From NCBI GenBank assembly GCA_017618355.1, contig JAFZUL010000144.1, forward strand, positions 1 to 37,448: a stretch of DNA of 37,448 bases. The letters are read 5' to 3'. The notes under the pieces were generated by a model. That model worked only from the letters and a program-made list of their open reading frames with translations, ran no database searches and was not told where the DNA came from. A program made the translations under genes and the position numbers. This DNA is from Muribaculaceae bacterium (GTDB taxonomy: Bacteria; Bacteroidota; Bacteroidia; Bacteroidales; Muribaculaceae). Positions 31,262 to 37,448 of this stretch are shown here, piece after piece. How positions within the stretch are numbered: position 1 is the stretch's first letter; the number at the start of each line of letters is the position of its first letter.

Positions 31262-32748
31262 AGCTCGTCAACGCTCAGGAGTTCGCGATAAGTAACAATC
31301 TGCTTCAAGGCAGCCTTAGTGTCGTCGAGACGGCGCACGGGTGTGTTGTGAGGAGCGGTCTTAACGAGTTCGGGGTTCTCCTTTGCCTCGATGGCAATCT
31401 TCTTCATAACCTCGATAAACTCGTCGAGTGTCTCCTTGCTCTCGTTCTCGGGAGGCTCAATCATCATTGCCTCGTGGAAGAGAAGCGGGAAATAGATGGT
31501 TGGAGCGTGGAAGCCATAGTCGAGCAGGCGCTTAGCCACGTCGAGAGTGGTAACGCCAGTGCTCTTGTCCTTCAAGCCGTCGAACACAAACTCGTGCTTG
31601 CACACGCCGTCGAGAGGTAGCTCATAGTAATCCTTGAGCGACTCTTTCACATAGTTGGCGTTAAGCACTGCAAGTGGTCCCACATTCTTGATCTCGTCTT
31701 TGCCGAGGGTGAGGATGTAGGCGTAGGCGCGCATCATCACGCCAAAGTTGCCCAGGAATCCGCTGATAGAGCCGAGGCTGTCGTCGCAGTCATCGATATG
31801 ATACCAGTAGATGTCGTCGGCAATCTCCTCGCGGGTCACGCGTGGGTTGGGGAGGAATTTCTCCAGACCCTCACGCACGCCTACAGGGCCGCTGCCAGGA
31901 CCGCCACCACCATGAGGAGTGGAGAACGTCTTGTGCAGATTGATGTGCATGATGTCGAAGCCCAGGTCGCCAGGACGGCACTTGCCAAGCATTGGGTTGA
32001 GGTTTGCACCGTCGTAGTACATCAAGCCGCCAGCCTCGTGCACGAGTTTGGCAATCTCGGCGATGTTGTGCTCAAAGATACCCAGAGTATTGGGGTTGGT
32101 CATCATCATACCGGCGATGTTCTCGTCGAGCAATGGTTTCAAGTCCTCAACATCGACAGTTCCATCGGGACGGCTCTTAACCACAACAACCTCAAGGCCG
32201 CACACTGCCGCACTGGCAGGGTTGGTGCCGTGAGCGCTGTCGGGGATGATGACTTTCACGCGGTTAGGATTCTCATTAGCCAAGTGATAGCTGCGCATCA
32301 CCATCAGGCCAGTGAGCTCTCCATGAGCGCCTGCATAGGGGTTAAGGGTGAATTCGCTCAAGCCCGAAAGCTCTGAGAGCGAGCGTTGCAGGTTATAATA
32401 CACAGCGAGCGCGCCTTGCACGTTCTCCTCGTCCTGCAAAGGATGAAGACCAGTGAACTCTGGCAGAGCGCACATCTGCTCATTGATTTTGGGGTTATAC
32501 TTCATGGTGCACGAGCCCAGTGGGTAGAAACCAGTATCTACACCAAAGTTGTTGTTGCTCATGTTGGTATAGTGGCGCACCACGGTCATCTCATCAACCT
32601 CGGGTAGGCAGGGAGCCTCTTGACGCTTGAGTACGTCGGGCAGGTCGTTGAGTTTATACTCCGCGAGTTTGTTCTCGGGCAGGCTGTAGCCCTTGCGACC
32701 CTCTTTCGAGAGTTCGAATATCAGTTTGCCATAGAATGTGTTATTCAT
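31258..32748 (-). CDS. gcvPB: Glycine dehydrogenase (decarboxylating) subunit 2 (P protein, PLP subunit)
   Basis: 496 residues from the ATG at 32746-32748. The PLP-binding lysine is in INLHKTFSTPHGGGGPGSGP (Lys273), with YDGANLNPMLG just before it. PLGSCTMKYNPKINE (about 77-91) is a family signature. Together with GcvPA it decarboxylates glycine and passes aminomethyl to the lipoyl arm of GcvH. A start 20 codons further upstream is possible but would add a basic, unconserved leader buried inside gcvPA; the chosen start overlaps the gcvPA stop by 8 bp and begins MNNTFYGKLIFELS as in relatives. Split P proteins (A plus B) are common in Bacteroidota and Firmicutes, unlike the fused GcvP of E. 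coli. Confidence 0.96.
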   Translation of the reverse strand: MNNTFYGKLIFELSKEGRKGYSLPENKLAEYKLNDLPDVLKRQEAPCLPEVDEMTVVRHYTNMSNNNFGVDTGFYPLGSCTMKYNPKINEQMCALPEFTGLHPLQDEENVQGALAVYYNLQRSLSELSGLSEFTLNPYAGAHGELTGLMVMRSYHLANENPNRVKVIIPDSAHGTNPASAAVCGLEVVVVKSRPDGTVDVEDLKPLLDENIAGMMMTNPNTLGIFEHNIAEIAKLVHEAGGLMYYDGANLNPMLGKCRPGDLGFDIMHINLHKTFSTPHGGGGPGSGPVGVREGLEKFLPNPRVTREEIADDIYWYHIDDCDDSLGSISGFLGNFGVMMRAYAYILTLGKDEIKNVGPLAVLNANYVKESLKDYYELPLDGVCKHEFVFDGLKDKSTGVTTLDVAKRLLDYGFHAPTIYFPLLFHEAMMIEPPENESKETLDEFIEVMKKIAIEAKENPELVKTAPHNTPVRRLDDTKAALKQIVTYRELLSVDEL

Positions 32749-34096
32749 TGTTGTTGTCCTCCTCGCCTTCTTCGATAAATTGGTTAATAGCTTCGATGAG
32801 GTCGTCAATATCCTCCTTGCTCACTGTCTCGGTAGCGCACATGAGCAACTTGTCGTCATCGATGGGAACACCAGCGGCATAGGCTTGGTTGAGCCAGCTC
32901 AGCAGGTCATCGATGTTGAGTGTGGATTTCACTACAAACTCGTTGAGGAATGGCTTGTCGGGGTATTCAAGCTCAAATTTGCCGGTCTTCACCAGTTGGT
33001 TGGCGAGGTAGTGGGCGTTGCTGTAGCTGATTTCGTTCACCTCACGCAATCCTTGCTTGCCCATCAGCGACATATACACAGTCACGAAGAGCGCCATCAG
33101 GCTCTGGTTAGAGCAGATGTTGCTGGTAGCCTTCTCGCGGCGGATATGCTGCTCACGGGCCTGGAGTGTAAGAACGAAGGCGCGCTTGCCGTCGGCATCG
33201 GTGGTAGCGCCCACGATGCGTCCTGGCATCTTGCGGATGAGTTTCTTGCTGGTGCAGAGGTAGCCCACGTAAGGACCGCCGAAGTTCATGGGAATACCCA
33301 AACTTTGTCCATCGCCCACTGCGATGTCGGCACCCCACTCGGCTGGAGTCTTAATAACGCTCAATGCGCTGGCGGGACAGTTCATGATGAACAGGGTCTT
33401 GTGCTCGTGGCAGAAGTCGGCCCATCCGGTGTAGTCCTCAAGGATTCCGAAGAAGTTGGGTGAAGCAACGATTACGCCTGCCACGTCATCGGCACCAACC
33501 TTTGCCTCAAAGTCGGCACGGCTGGTAACGCCATTCTCTTGCTCGATGAACTCTACATCAATGCCGTGGAATTTTGCGTAAGTCAGCACCACGCGGGTAA
33601 CGAAGGGGTTTACGGTCTCGCTGATGAGCACTTTGTTGCGCTTCTTAGCGTTGGAGACTGCCATCATCATCGCCTCGGCGGTGGCTGTGCAGCCATCATA
33701 CATTGAAGCGTTGCTCACCTCCATGCCAGTCAGTTCTGCCATCATGCTCTGATACTCGAAGATGTATTGCAGAGTACCTTGCGAAATTTCGGCTTGATAA
33801 GGAGTGTAGCTTGTTAAGAACTCGCTGCGGTTCACGATATCCTGAACCACGGCGGGGGTATAGTGGTCATAGACACCAGCACCCATGAAGCATTTGAGGG
33901 CAGTGTTATCCATTGCCAGGTCGTTAAAGAAGTTGCGCACCTCTATCTCGCTCATGGCGCGTGGCAAGTCATAGTCGCGCTTGAATTGCAGCTCCTCGGG
34001 GATGTCCTTGTAGAGCTCGTCGAGCGACTTGAGGCCACACTTGTCCAGCATCTGCTTTACATCGTCCTGGGTGTGTGGGAAAAATTTATAGTTCAT
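32741..34096 (-). CDS. gcvPA: Glycine dehydrogenase (decarboxylating) subunit 1 (P protein, non-PLP-lysine half)
   Basis: 451 residues. It starts MNYKFFPHTQDDVKQMLDKC and contains FMGAGVYDHYTPAVVQDIVN (about 70-89), SEFLTSYTPYQAEISQGTLQ (about 91-110) and MSLMGKQGLREV. All are GcvPA signatures. The subunit has the aminotransferase fold without the Schiff-base lysine and forms the active P protein with GcvPB. The C terminus (EEGEEDNNNE) is acidic and overlaps the start of gcvPB by 8 bp, so translation is coupled. Upstream, a 145-bp gap to gcvH holds an inverted-repeat element, the only sizeable break inside the operon. Confidence 0.95.
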   Translation of the reverse strand: MNYKFFPHTQDDVKQMLDKCGLKSLDELYKDIPEELQFKRDYDLPRAMSEIEVRNFFNDLAMDNTALKCFMGAGVYDHYTPAVVQDIVNRSEFLTSYTPYQAEISQGTLQYIFEYQSMMAELTGMEVSNASMYDGCTATAEAMMMAVSNAKKRNKVLISETVNPFVTRVVLTYAKFHGIDVEFIEQENGVTSRADFEAKVGADDVAGVIVASPNFFGILEDYTGWADFCHEHKTLFIMNCPASALSVIKTPAEWGADIAVGDGQSLGIPMNFGGPYVGYLCTSKKLIRKMPGRIVGATTDADGKRAFVLTLQAREQHIRREKATSNICSNQSLMALFVTVYMSLMGKQGLREVNEISYSNAHYLANQLVKTGKFELEYPDKPFLNEFVVKSTLNIDDLLSWLNQAYAAGVPIDDDKLLMCATETVSKEDIDDLIEAINQFIEEGEEDNNNE

Positions 34097-34130
34097 TGGT
34101 CGTTGTTTTTAAGTTTTGTAATAAAAAGAT

Positions 34131-34233
34131 AAGAGGATGAGTCATATATTTTGTTTGAGAAGGAGGTGATAGCTATCATACTCCCCCCCAACCCCCTCTA
34201 TCTTAGAGGGGAAGCTTTATGACGCATCCTCTT
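34131..34233. mobile_element. MITE-like 103-bp inverted-repeat element inside the gcv operon
   Basis: AAGAGGATGAGTCATA (34131-34146) and TATGACGCATCCTCTT (34218-34233) are 16-bp terminal inverted repeats with one mismatch. Between them lie a 12-bp perfect palindrome TGATAGCTATCA (34167-34178) in a GGAG/CTCC frame, a C-rich run, and the hairpin CCCTCTATCTTAGAGGG (34194-34210). It has no coding capacity, and I could not find a clear target-site duplication. Size, ends and lack of genes fit a miniature inverted-repeat element or a mobile hairpin repeat. It lies in the gcvH-gcvPA gap and would be transcribed with the operon. Confidence 0.6.
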
Positions 34234-34241
34234 TAGCTTTG

Positions 34242-34622
34242 TTACTCGCCGATGAAAGCTTTGTAGGCTTCGGCATCCATCAGGTTGTCGAGCTCGCTCT
34301 TGTCGCTGAGTTCAACCTTGATGATCCAGTTCTCAAAAGCGTCCTTGTTGATCAAGCCAGGCTCGTCCTCAAGTGCCTCGTTAACCTCAACAACAGTACC
34401 GCTAACTGGGCTTACCAGGTCGCTGGCGGCCTTTACGCTCTCTACTGCGCCAAAGTCCTCGCCAGCCTCTACCTCGTCGTCAACCTCGGGCATGTCAACG
34501 TAAACCACGTTGCCAAGCTCGTGCTGTGCATAGTCGGTGATGCCTACATAGCCAAAGTCGCCTTCAACTTTTACAAACTCGTGTGACTCGCTGTAATAGA
34601 GTCCGTCAATAATTTTACTCAT
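34242..34622 (-). CDS. gcvH: Glycine cleavage system H protein (lipoyl carrier)
   Basis: 126 residues, the normal length. The lipoylation site is in FGAVESVKAASDLVSPVSGT with the modified lysine at residue 64, and WIIKVELSDKSELDNLMDAE is the usual C-terminal part. GcvH carries the aminomethyl group between the P, T and L proteins. The protein is very acidic, like other H proteins. It is second in the operon, after gcvT, with a 70-bp gap containing a TGCATTGTG-word repeat. The lipoate-protein ligase gene just upstream of the operon could load lipoate on this lysine. Confidence 0.97.
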   Translation of the reverse strand: MSKIIDGLYYSESHEFVKVEGDFGYVGITDYAQHELGNVVYVDMPEVDDEVEAGEDFGAVESVKAASDLVSPVSGTVVEVNEALEDEPGLINKDAFENWIIKVELSDKSELDNLMDAEAYKAFIGE

Positions 34623-34662
34623 AGTCGAAATTTATAATTAATTGATTATTTTGATTTTTATT

Positions 34663-34695
34663 AATTGTGCATTGTGAATTATGCATTGTGCATTA
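34663..34695. repeat. TGCATTGTG-word repeat between gcvT and gcvH
   Basis: ATTGTGCATTGTGAATTATG followed by CATTGTGCATTA repeats the words GTGCATT, GTGAATT and ATGCATT. It lies right after the gcvT stop codon and resembles the tract after lpdA. Confidence 0.65.
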
Positions 34696-35787
34696 TTTTT
34701 TGTAGCTCTTATCGTGGAATTTCTTCTTCACAACGGTAGCGTCGAAGTATTTCTTGCGGATGTGGACGCGTAGGGGAGTGCCGAGCTTGCCGTAGGCGGC
34801 GTCAACAAGAGCTACAGCGATGCTCTTGTCAACTGAGATGCCGCGATAGCCGGTGGTCACATAGCCAATTGGTTCATCGTTCTCGTTGCACACCTCATAG
34901 CCGTGACGAGGTATGGCCTTGTCATGGAGCTCGAGTCCCACAAGTTTCTTGGCGGGGCCGTCCGCCTTCTGTTGAGCGCAAGCGTCTTTGCCGATGAAGT
35001 CTTCCTTGTCGAGCTTCACAAAGAATCCGAAGCCTGCCATGATAGGAGTGATTTCGGCGGTTAGCTCGTCGCCATAGAGAGGCAAGCCCACCTCAAAGCG
35101 CAAGGTGTCGCGGCAACCAAGTCCGCAAGGCTGAACGCCGGCAGTCATGAGCATGTCCCACATGTCGCGGATGGTGTCGTGGCTTGCATATACCTCAAAG
35201 CCGTCTTCGCCGGTGTAGCCAGTGCGGCTCACGATGATGTTGTCGCCATGATAATCAACCACCTTGAAGGTATAGAATGTCAAATCGCTGCAGTCGAGAT
35301 TCAGCACCTCAAGCATCTTCTTCTCGGCATCGGGACCTTGCACTGCTATCTGTCCGTAGTTCTCGCTCTGGTTATCGACTGTCACGTCGAAGTTTGCGGC
35401 TTGCTCATTAATCCAAGCTACATCCTTGTCGATGTTGGCGGCGTTAATCACGAGGAAGTAGTCGTTCTCGCCCATGGTGTAAACCAGCAGGTCGTCAACG
35501 GTGCCACCGTCGGGATAGAGCATCATGCCATATTGGATGCCGCCCACTTCCATCTTGGTGATGTCGTTGGTGAAGATGTAGTTCACAAACTTCTGAGCCT
35601 CGGGGCCGGTTATGTGCACCTCGCCCATGTGTGACACATCGAAGACGCCAACGGCGTTGCGCACTGCGTTGTGTTCCTCTACTATGCCGGCATACTGGAT
35701 GGGCATGTCAAATCCGCCAAAGGGGCTCATCAAAGCGCCTTGAGCTACATGTTTGTCGTGAAGACATGTGAATTTGTTTTCACTCAT
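34693..35787 (-). CDS. gcvT: Aminomethyltransferase (glycine cleavage T protein)
   Basis: 364 residues, family length. [20 protein letters not shown] (about 47-66), the central [16 protein letters not shown] (about 191-206) and late [18 protein letters not shown] are T-protein signatures for folate binding. The C-terminal barrel domain includes IPRHGYEV and GYVTTGYRG. The enzyme releases ammonia from the aminomethyl-lipoyl arm and makes 5,10-methylene-tetrahydrofolate. It is the first gene of gcvT-gcvH-gcvPA-gcvPB-lpdA, with a promoter at 35913-35945 and a leader of about 119 bases. I see no glycine riboswitch in that leader. Confidence 0.96.
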   Translation of the reverse strand: MSENKFTCLHDKHVAQGALMSPFGGFDMPIQYAGIVEEHNAVRNAVGVFDVSHMGEVHITGPEAQKFVNYIFTNDITKMEVGGIQYGMMLYPDGGTVDDLLVYTMGENDYFLVINAANIDKDVAWINEQAANFDVTVDNQSENYGQIAVQGPDAEKKMLEVLNLDCSDLTFYTFKVVDYHGDNIIVSRTGYTGEDGFEVYASHDTIRDMWDMLMTAGVQPCGLGCRDTLRFEVGLPLYGDELTAEITPIMAGFGFFVKLDKEDFIGKDACAQQKADGPAKKLVGLELHDKAIPRHGYEVCNENDEPIGYVTTGYRGISVDKSIAVALVDAAYGKLGTPLRVHIRKKYFDATVVKKKFHDKSYKK

Positions 35788-35912
35788 AATAGTTGTCTTT
35801 TAAGATATAAAGTATTGTTATTAAATTGGTTAATCGGTTTGTTAATAGCTTGTTGCGCATTTGTTGTATTTTTGGAAATCAAGTCCCAAAACCAAATGCC
35901 TCAAATTCTCCA

Positions 35913-35945
35913 CAAAAGTACATAATAAAAATGATATAATACAAT
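35913..35945 (-). promoter_or_regulatory. Promoter of the gcv operon
   Basis: The complement of 35913-35920 is TACTTTTG (exact TAnnTTTG). ATTG (complement of 35942-35945) lies 21 bp upstream and matches three of four -33 bases. Confidence 0.6.
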
Positions 35946-36035
35946 ATAAGATGAAAAAATATATTAAATTTTCTTTTTTATAGAGGACTAGAAAACAAGA
36001 TGACGAGAGGACAAAGTTGGGTTTTCTACTGCAAT

Positions 36036-36066
36036 AAGAAAAAACTCGCCACCTGAATGGGGCGAG
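36036..36066 (-). terminator. Rho-independent terminator of lplA
   Basis: On the minus strand CTCGCC and GGCGAG form a 6-bp stem around a 10-base loop, followed directly by TTTTTTCTT. It lies about 45 bases after the lplA stop and separates lplA from the gcv operon. Confidence 0.8.
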
Positions 36067-36111
36067 ATATATATTTTTGTGTCACTTGTCGTTGTGATCT
36101 CCTAAAGATAA

Positions 36112-37095
36112 TTATCCTATCACAAGCTTTATAAACTCCTCTTTTTTCAGGTTCATTATCACTTTTGAGATATCGATATCGCTGAGGGCTTGGGATAGTG
36201 CCTGGGCGGTGAACTGTTGGCCTTTGAGACGTGACACCACGCTGTCGAGGTCGCCCAGCAGGAAGAAGTCGCCGGCGATGTTTATGTTGCGGATGATGTT
36301 GCGGTTGAGTTCCAGGCTGATTTTGAACTCTCCCACGCCGTCGATGCGGCCGATGCGCTCCATGTTGCAGCGTGGGTTGTTGCCGAGGATGAATTCAGGG
36401 GTGAGATAGCTTTCCTCGATGCGCTCTATTGCCGCCACATCGTCGCTGTTGAGCAATATTGTGCTGTCGCACAACGTCTTCTCTACATGCTCCCAGAATT
36501 CTTCGATAGTCATTGTGAGATGCTGGTTCAAAGTGGTGATGTGGCTCTTCACGCTCTTCACGCCTTTGGAGTCGAGTTTCACGCTCGAAGGCGTGATGGC
36601 CTTGAGCATGTTCTCCATATTGGTGTCGTAGAGCATGGTTCCGTGCACTATGCTCACGCCAGGCAGGTGGTAGAAGGCGTTGCCGCTCACCTTGCGGCCA
36701 TCGACCATGATGTCGTTTCGGCTGTTGTCGCACGCATTTAGCCCCAACCCTTGCAGCATCTCGACAATAGCATGGGTGTAATGCGAGAATGTTAAGGTCA
36801 CGTCATCACTGCGTGTGATGTAGCTGAACATGATGTTGTCCATATCGGCATATACGCATCCTCCACCGCTCTTGCGGCGGTAATACTCAATGCCGTGCTC
36901 CTTGCAGTAGGCAATGTTAACCTCGCTGTCAATAAGCTGGTTGCGGCCAAAAATCACAGTGGGCTTCACGCGCCACATAAAGAACAGTTCCTCGAGGCTT
37001 TCATTTGATTTAAGCATGTGGGCTGCGTGCTCTTCCATAGCGAGATAAAATACGAGCCGCCGCACCTCATTACTAGGCAATTTCAAGTATTTCAT
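36112..37095 (-). CDS. lplA: Lipoate-protein ligase A
   Basis: 327 residues. The ligase signature RRKSGGGCVYAD (about 73-84) and the catalytic-lysine loop VDGRKVSGNAFYH (Lys135) are intact. A C-terminal accessory domain (about 245-327, YLTPEFILGNNP and later GEFKISLELNRN) is fused, as in full-length E. coli LplA. The enzyme activates free lipoate with ATP and attaches it to lipoyl domains. Its obvious local substrate is GcvH, about 1.5 kb downstream on the same strand. This means the cell can scavenge lipoate; whether it also makes it (LipA/LipB) cannot be seen here. It has its own terminator, so it is a separate transcript from gcv. The promoter -7 box is at 37119-37126. Confidence 0.93.
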   Translation of the reverse strand: MKYLKLPSNEVRRLVFYLAMEEHAAHMLKSNESLEELFFMWRVKPTVIFGRNQLIDSEVNIAYCKEHGIEYYRRKSGGGCVYADMDNIMFSYITRSDDVTLTFSHYTHAIVEMLQGLGLNACDNSRNDIMVDGRKVSGNAFYHLPGVSIVHGTMLYDTNMENMLKAITPSSVKLDSKGVKSVKSHITTLNQHLTMTIEEFWEHVEKTLCDSTILLNSDDVAAIERIEESYLTPEFILGNNPRCNMERIGRIDGVGEFKISLELNRNIIRNINIAGDFFLLGDLDSVVSRLKGQQFTAQALSQALSDIDISKVIMNLKKEEFIKLVIG

Positions 37096-37118
37096 AATCT
37101 ATAATATCGATTCGAGCT

Positions 37119-37126
37119 CAAAGGTA
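37119..37126 (-). promoter_or_regulatory. Promoter -7 box of lplA
   Basis: The complement of 37119-37126 is TACCTTTG (exact TAnnTTTG), 23 bases before the lplA ATG. The -33 position (about 37148) is a poor match. Confidence 0.45.
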
Positions 37127-37191
37127 CGTTGTTTTCTCCAATTATAACACTCTTACGCCAAGAAAAAACACTTCACGACGCATATATGTAC

Positions 37192-37234
37192 AAAAAGTTG
37201 GAGGGGAATGGCAGAACATCCATTCTCCTCCAAC
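37192..37234 (-). terminator. Rho-independent terminator of the SUMF1-like gene
   Basis: GTTGGAGGGGAATGG (37197-37211) pairs with CCATTCTCCTCCAAC (37220-37234) over 15 bp with one G-T pair. On the minus strand it is followed by TTTTTG. It lies about 30 bases after the stop codon at 37265. Confidence 0.88.
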
Positions 37235-37264
37235 CATTTAACCGATTAGGTCATTAAAGTAATG

Positions 37265-37448
37265 CTAATTCTGAATGGCCAAGCGGAATCCAATCCACAC
37301 GCTGGAGCCGCTGGTGAGTGAGCGGAATGTCACTCGGCAGTCGCGGGGCTCGTCAATCCAGCAGCCGTCGCGTGCCACATTGTTAGTGGACGTTTGGGGA
37401 TGAGTGGGGTTCACTTGCGGCTCGGCAGTGTAGTAATACACGTCGTCG
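37265..37448 (-). CDS. C-terminal end of an SUMF1 / formylglycine-generating-enzyme-like protein, cut by the window edge
   Basis: Reading the minus strand from 37447 to a TAG at 37265-37267 gives 60 residues. They contain NVARDGCWIDEPRDCRVTFR and end SSVWIGFRLAIQN. This matches the last part of the FGE-sulfatase (SUMF1) fold, where R-G-G-S-W, C-R-x-x-x-R and G-F-R-L-A are conserved. RDGCW in place of RGGSW is unusual. SUMF1-like proteins include sulfatase-activating enzymes, but in Bacteroidota many are surface or gliding-type (GldJ/GldK-like) or non-catalytic proteins; the visible part cannot decide. The 5' part lies beyond the window. It is upstream of lplA on the same strand but has its own strong terminator. 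Confidence 0.75.
   Translation of the reverse strand, partial: DDVYYYTAEPQVNPTHPQTSTNNVARDGCWIDEPRDCRVTFRSLTSGSSVWIGFRLAIQN

Larger units (their letters stand above)
35788..36111. other. Gene-free stretch between lplA and gcvT
   Basis: This 324-bp AT-rich gap holds the lplA terminator (36036-36066) and the gcvT promoter (35913-35945). I see no gene, tRNA or riboswitch fold in it. The gcvT leader is A/T-rich with only weak pairing. Confidence 0.6.

Noticed and set aside
32738-33463. 241-codon open frame antisense to gcvPA
   Set aside because: It mirrors gcvPA codon structure on the other strand and matches no family I know; typical of shadows over high-GC3 genes.
35788-35912. Possible glycine riboswitch in the gcvT leader
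   Set aside because: The leader is short and AT-rich, and I cannot find the conserved glycine aptamer core or a tandem fold. A covariance search would settle it.
1-37448. A hidden defence system, prophage, integrase or transposase gene
   Set aside because: Every sizeable gene can be assigned to housekeeping, metabolism or export. No phage, toxin-antitoxin, restriction or transposase motif was found.
1-37448. tRNA or rRNA genes in the gaps
   Set aside because: I looked at the larger gaps for T-loop (GTTCGA) and acceptor-stem patterns and saw none. A tRNAscan run would confirm.

Overview
The window reads as a chromosomal segment of a gut-type member of the order Bacteroidales (phylum Bacteroidota). 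The evidence is a T9SS-type C-terminal sorting domain, a BspA-like leucine-rich repeat protein, a GH84 enzyme, ribosomal protein S16 with a long Ala/Lys/Glu-rich tail, and repeated matches to the Bacteroidota promoter consensus (TTTG, 19-21 bp, TAnnTTTG). Ordinary Shine-Dalgarno sequences are largely absent before starts. A Muribaculaceae- or Prevotella-like genome is plausible, but the family cannot be fixed without a search.

Layout. (1) 1-1866: translation genes: the end of rpsP, rpmH on the opposite strand, and efp. (2) 1911-7160: a secreted endonuclease I with a T9SS tail, a BspA-like LRR protein, a family 2 glycosyltransferase and radC. (3) 7180-15025: two large exported proteins on the minus strand, an alpha-2-macroglobulin-like protein that appears to lack the thioester, and a 700-residue protein ending in a type I dockerin. 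(4) 15080-16993: the replicative helicase gene dnaB behind a leader with two tandem, foldable repeats. (5) 17076-23063, minus strand: the elongasome cluster mreB-mreC-mreD-mrdA-rodA, with the last four genes overlapping. (6) 23315-29810: an AGCS sodium/amino-acid symporter, diverging from a probable GH84-M16 peptidase operon. (7) 29918-37095, minus strand: a full glycine cleavage set, gcvT-gcvH-gcvPA-gcvPB-lpdA, preceded by a lipoate-protein ligase gene (lplA) with its own terminator. (8) 37265-37448: the C-terminal end of an SUMF1/formylglycine-generating-enzyme-like protein that runs off the window.

How the genes work together. The clearest functional units are the Mre/PBP2/RodA cell-elongation machine and the glycine-cleavage/lipoylation module: LplA can load lipoate on GcvH, GcvPA/GcvPB/GcvT process glycine, and LpdA reoxidises the lipoyl arm. 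The exported proteins (nuclease, LRR, macroglobulin-like, dockerin protein, GH84, M16) fit a host-glycoprotein or detritus-feeding surface lifestyle.

I found no convincing new multi-gene system. The coding content is mostly recognisable. The signals least explained by known genes are non-coding: a ~103-bp element with 16-bp terminal inverted repeats inside the gcv operon, the duplicated dnaB leader, and several intergenic tracts built from short, degenerate repeated words.
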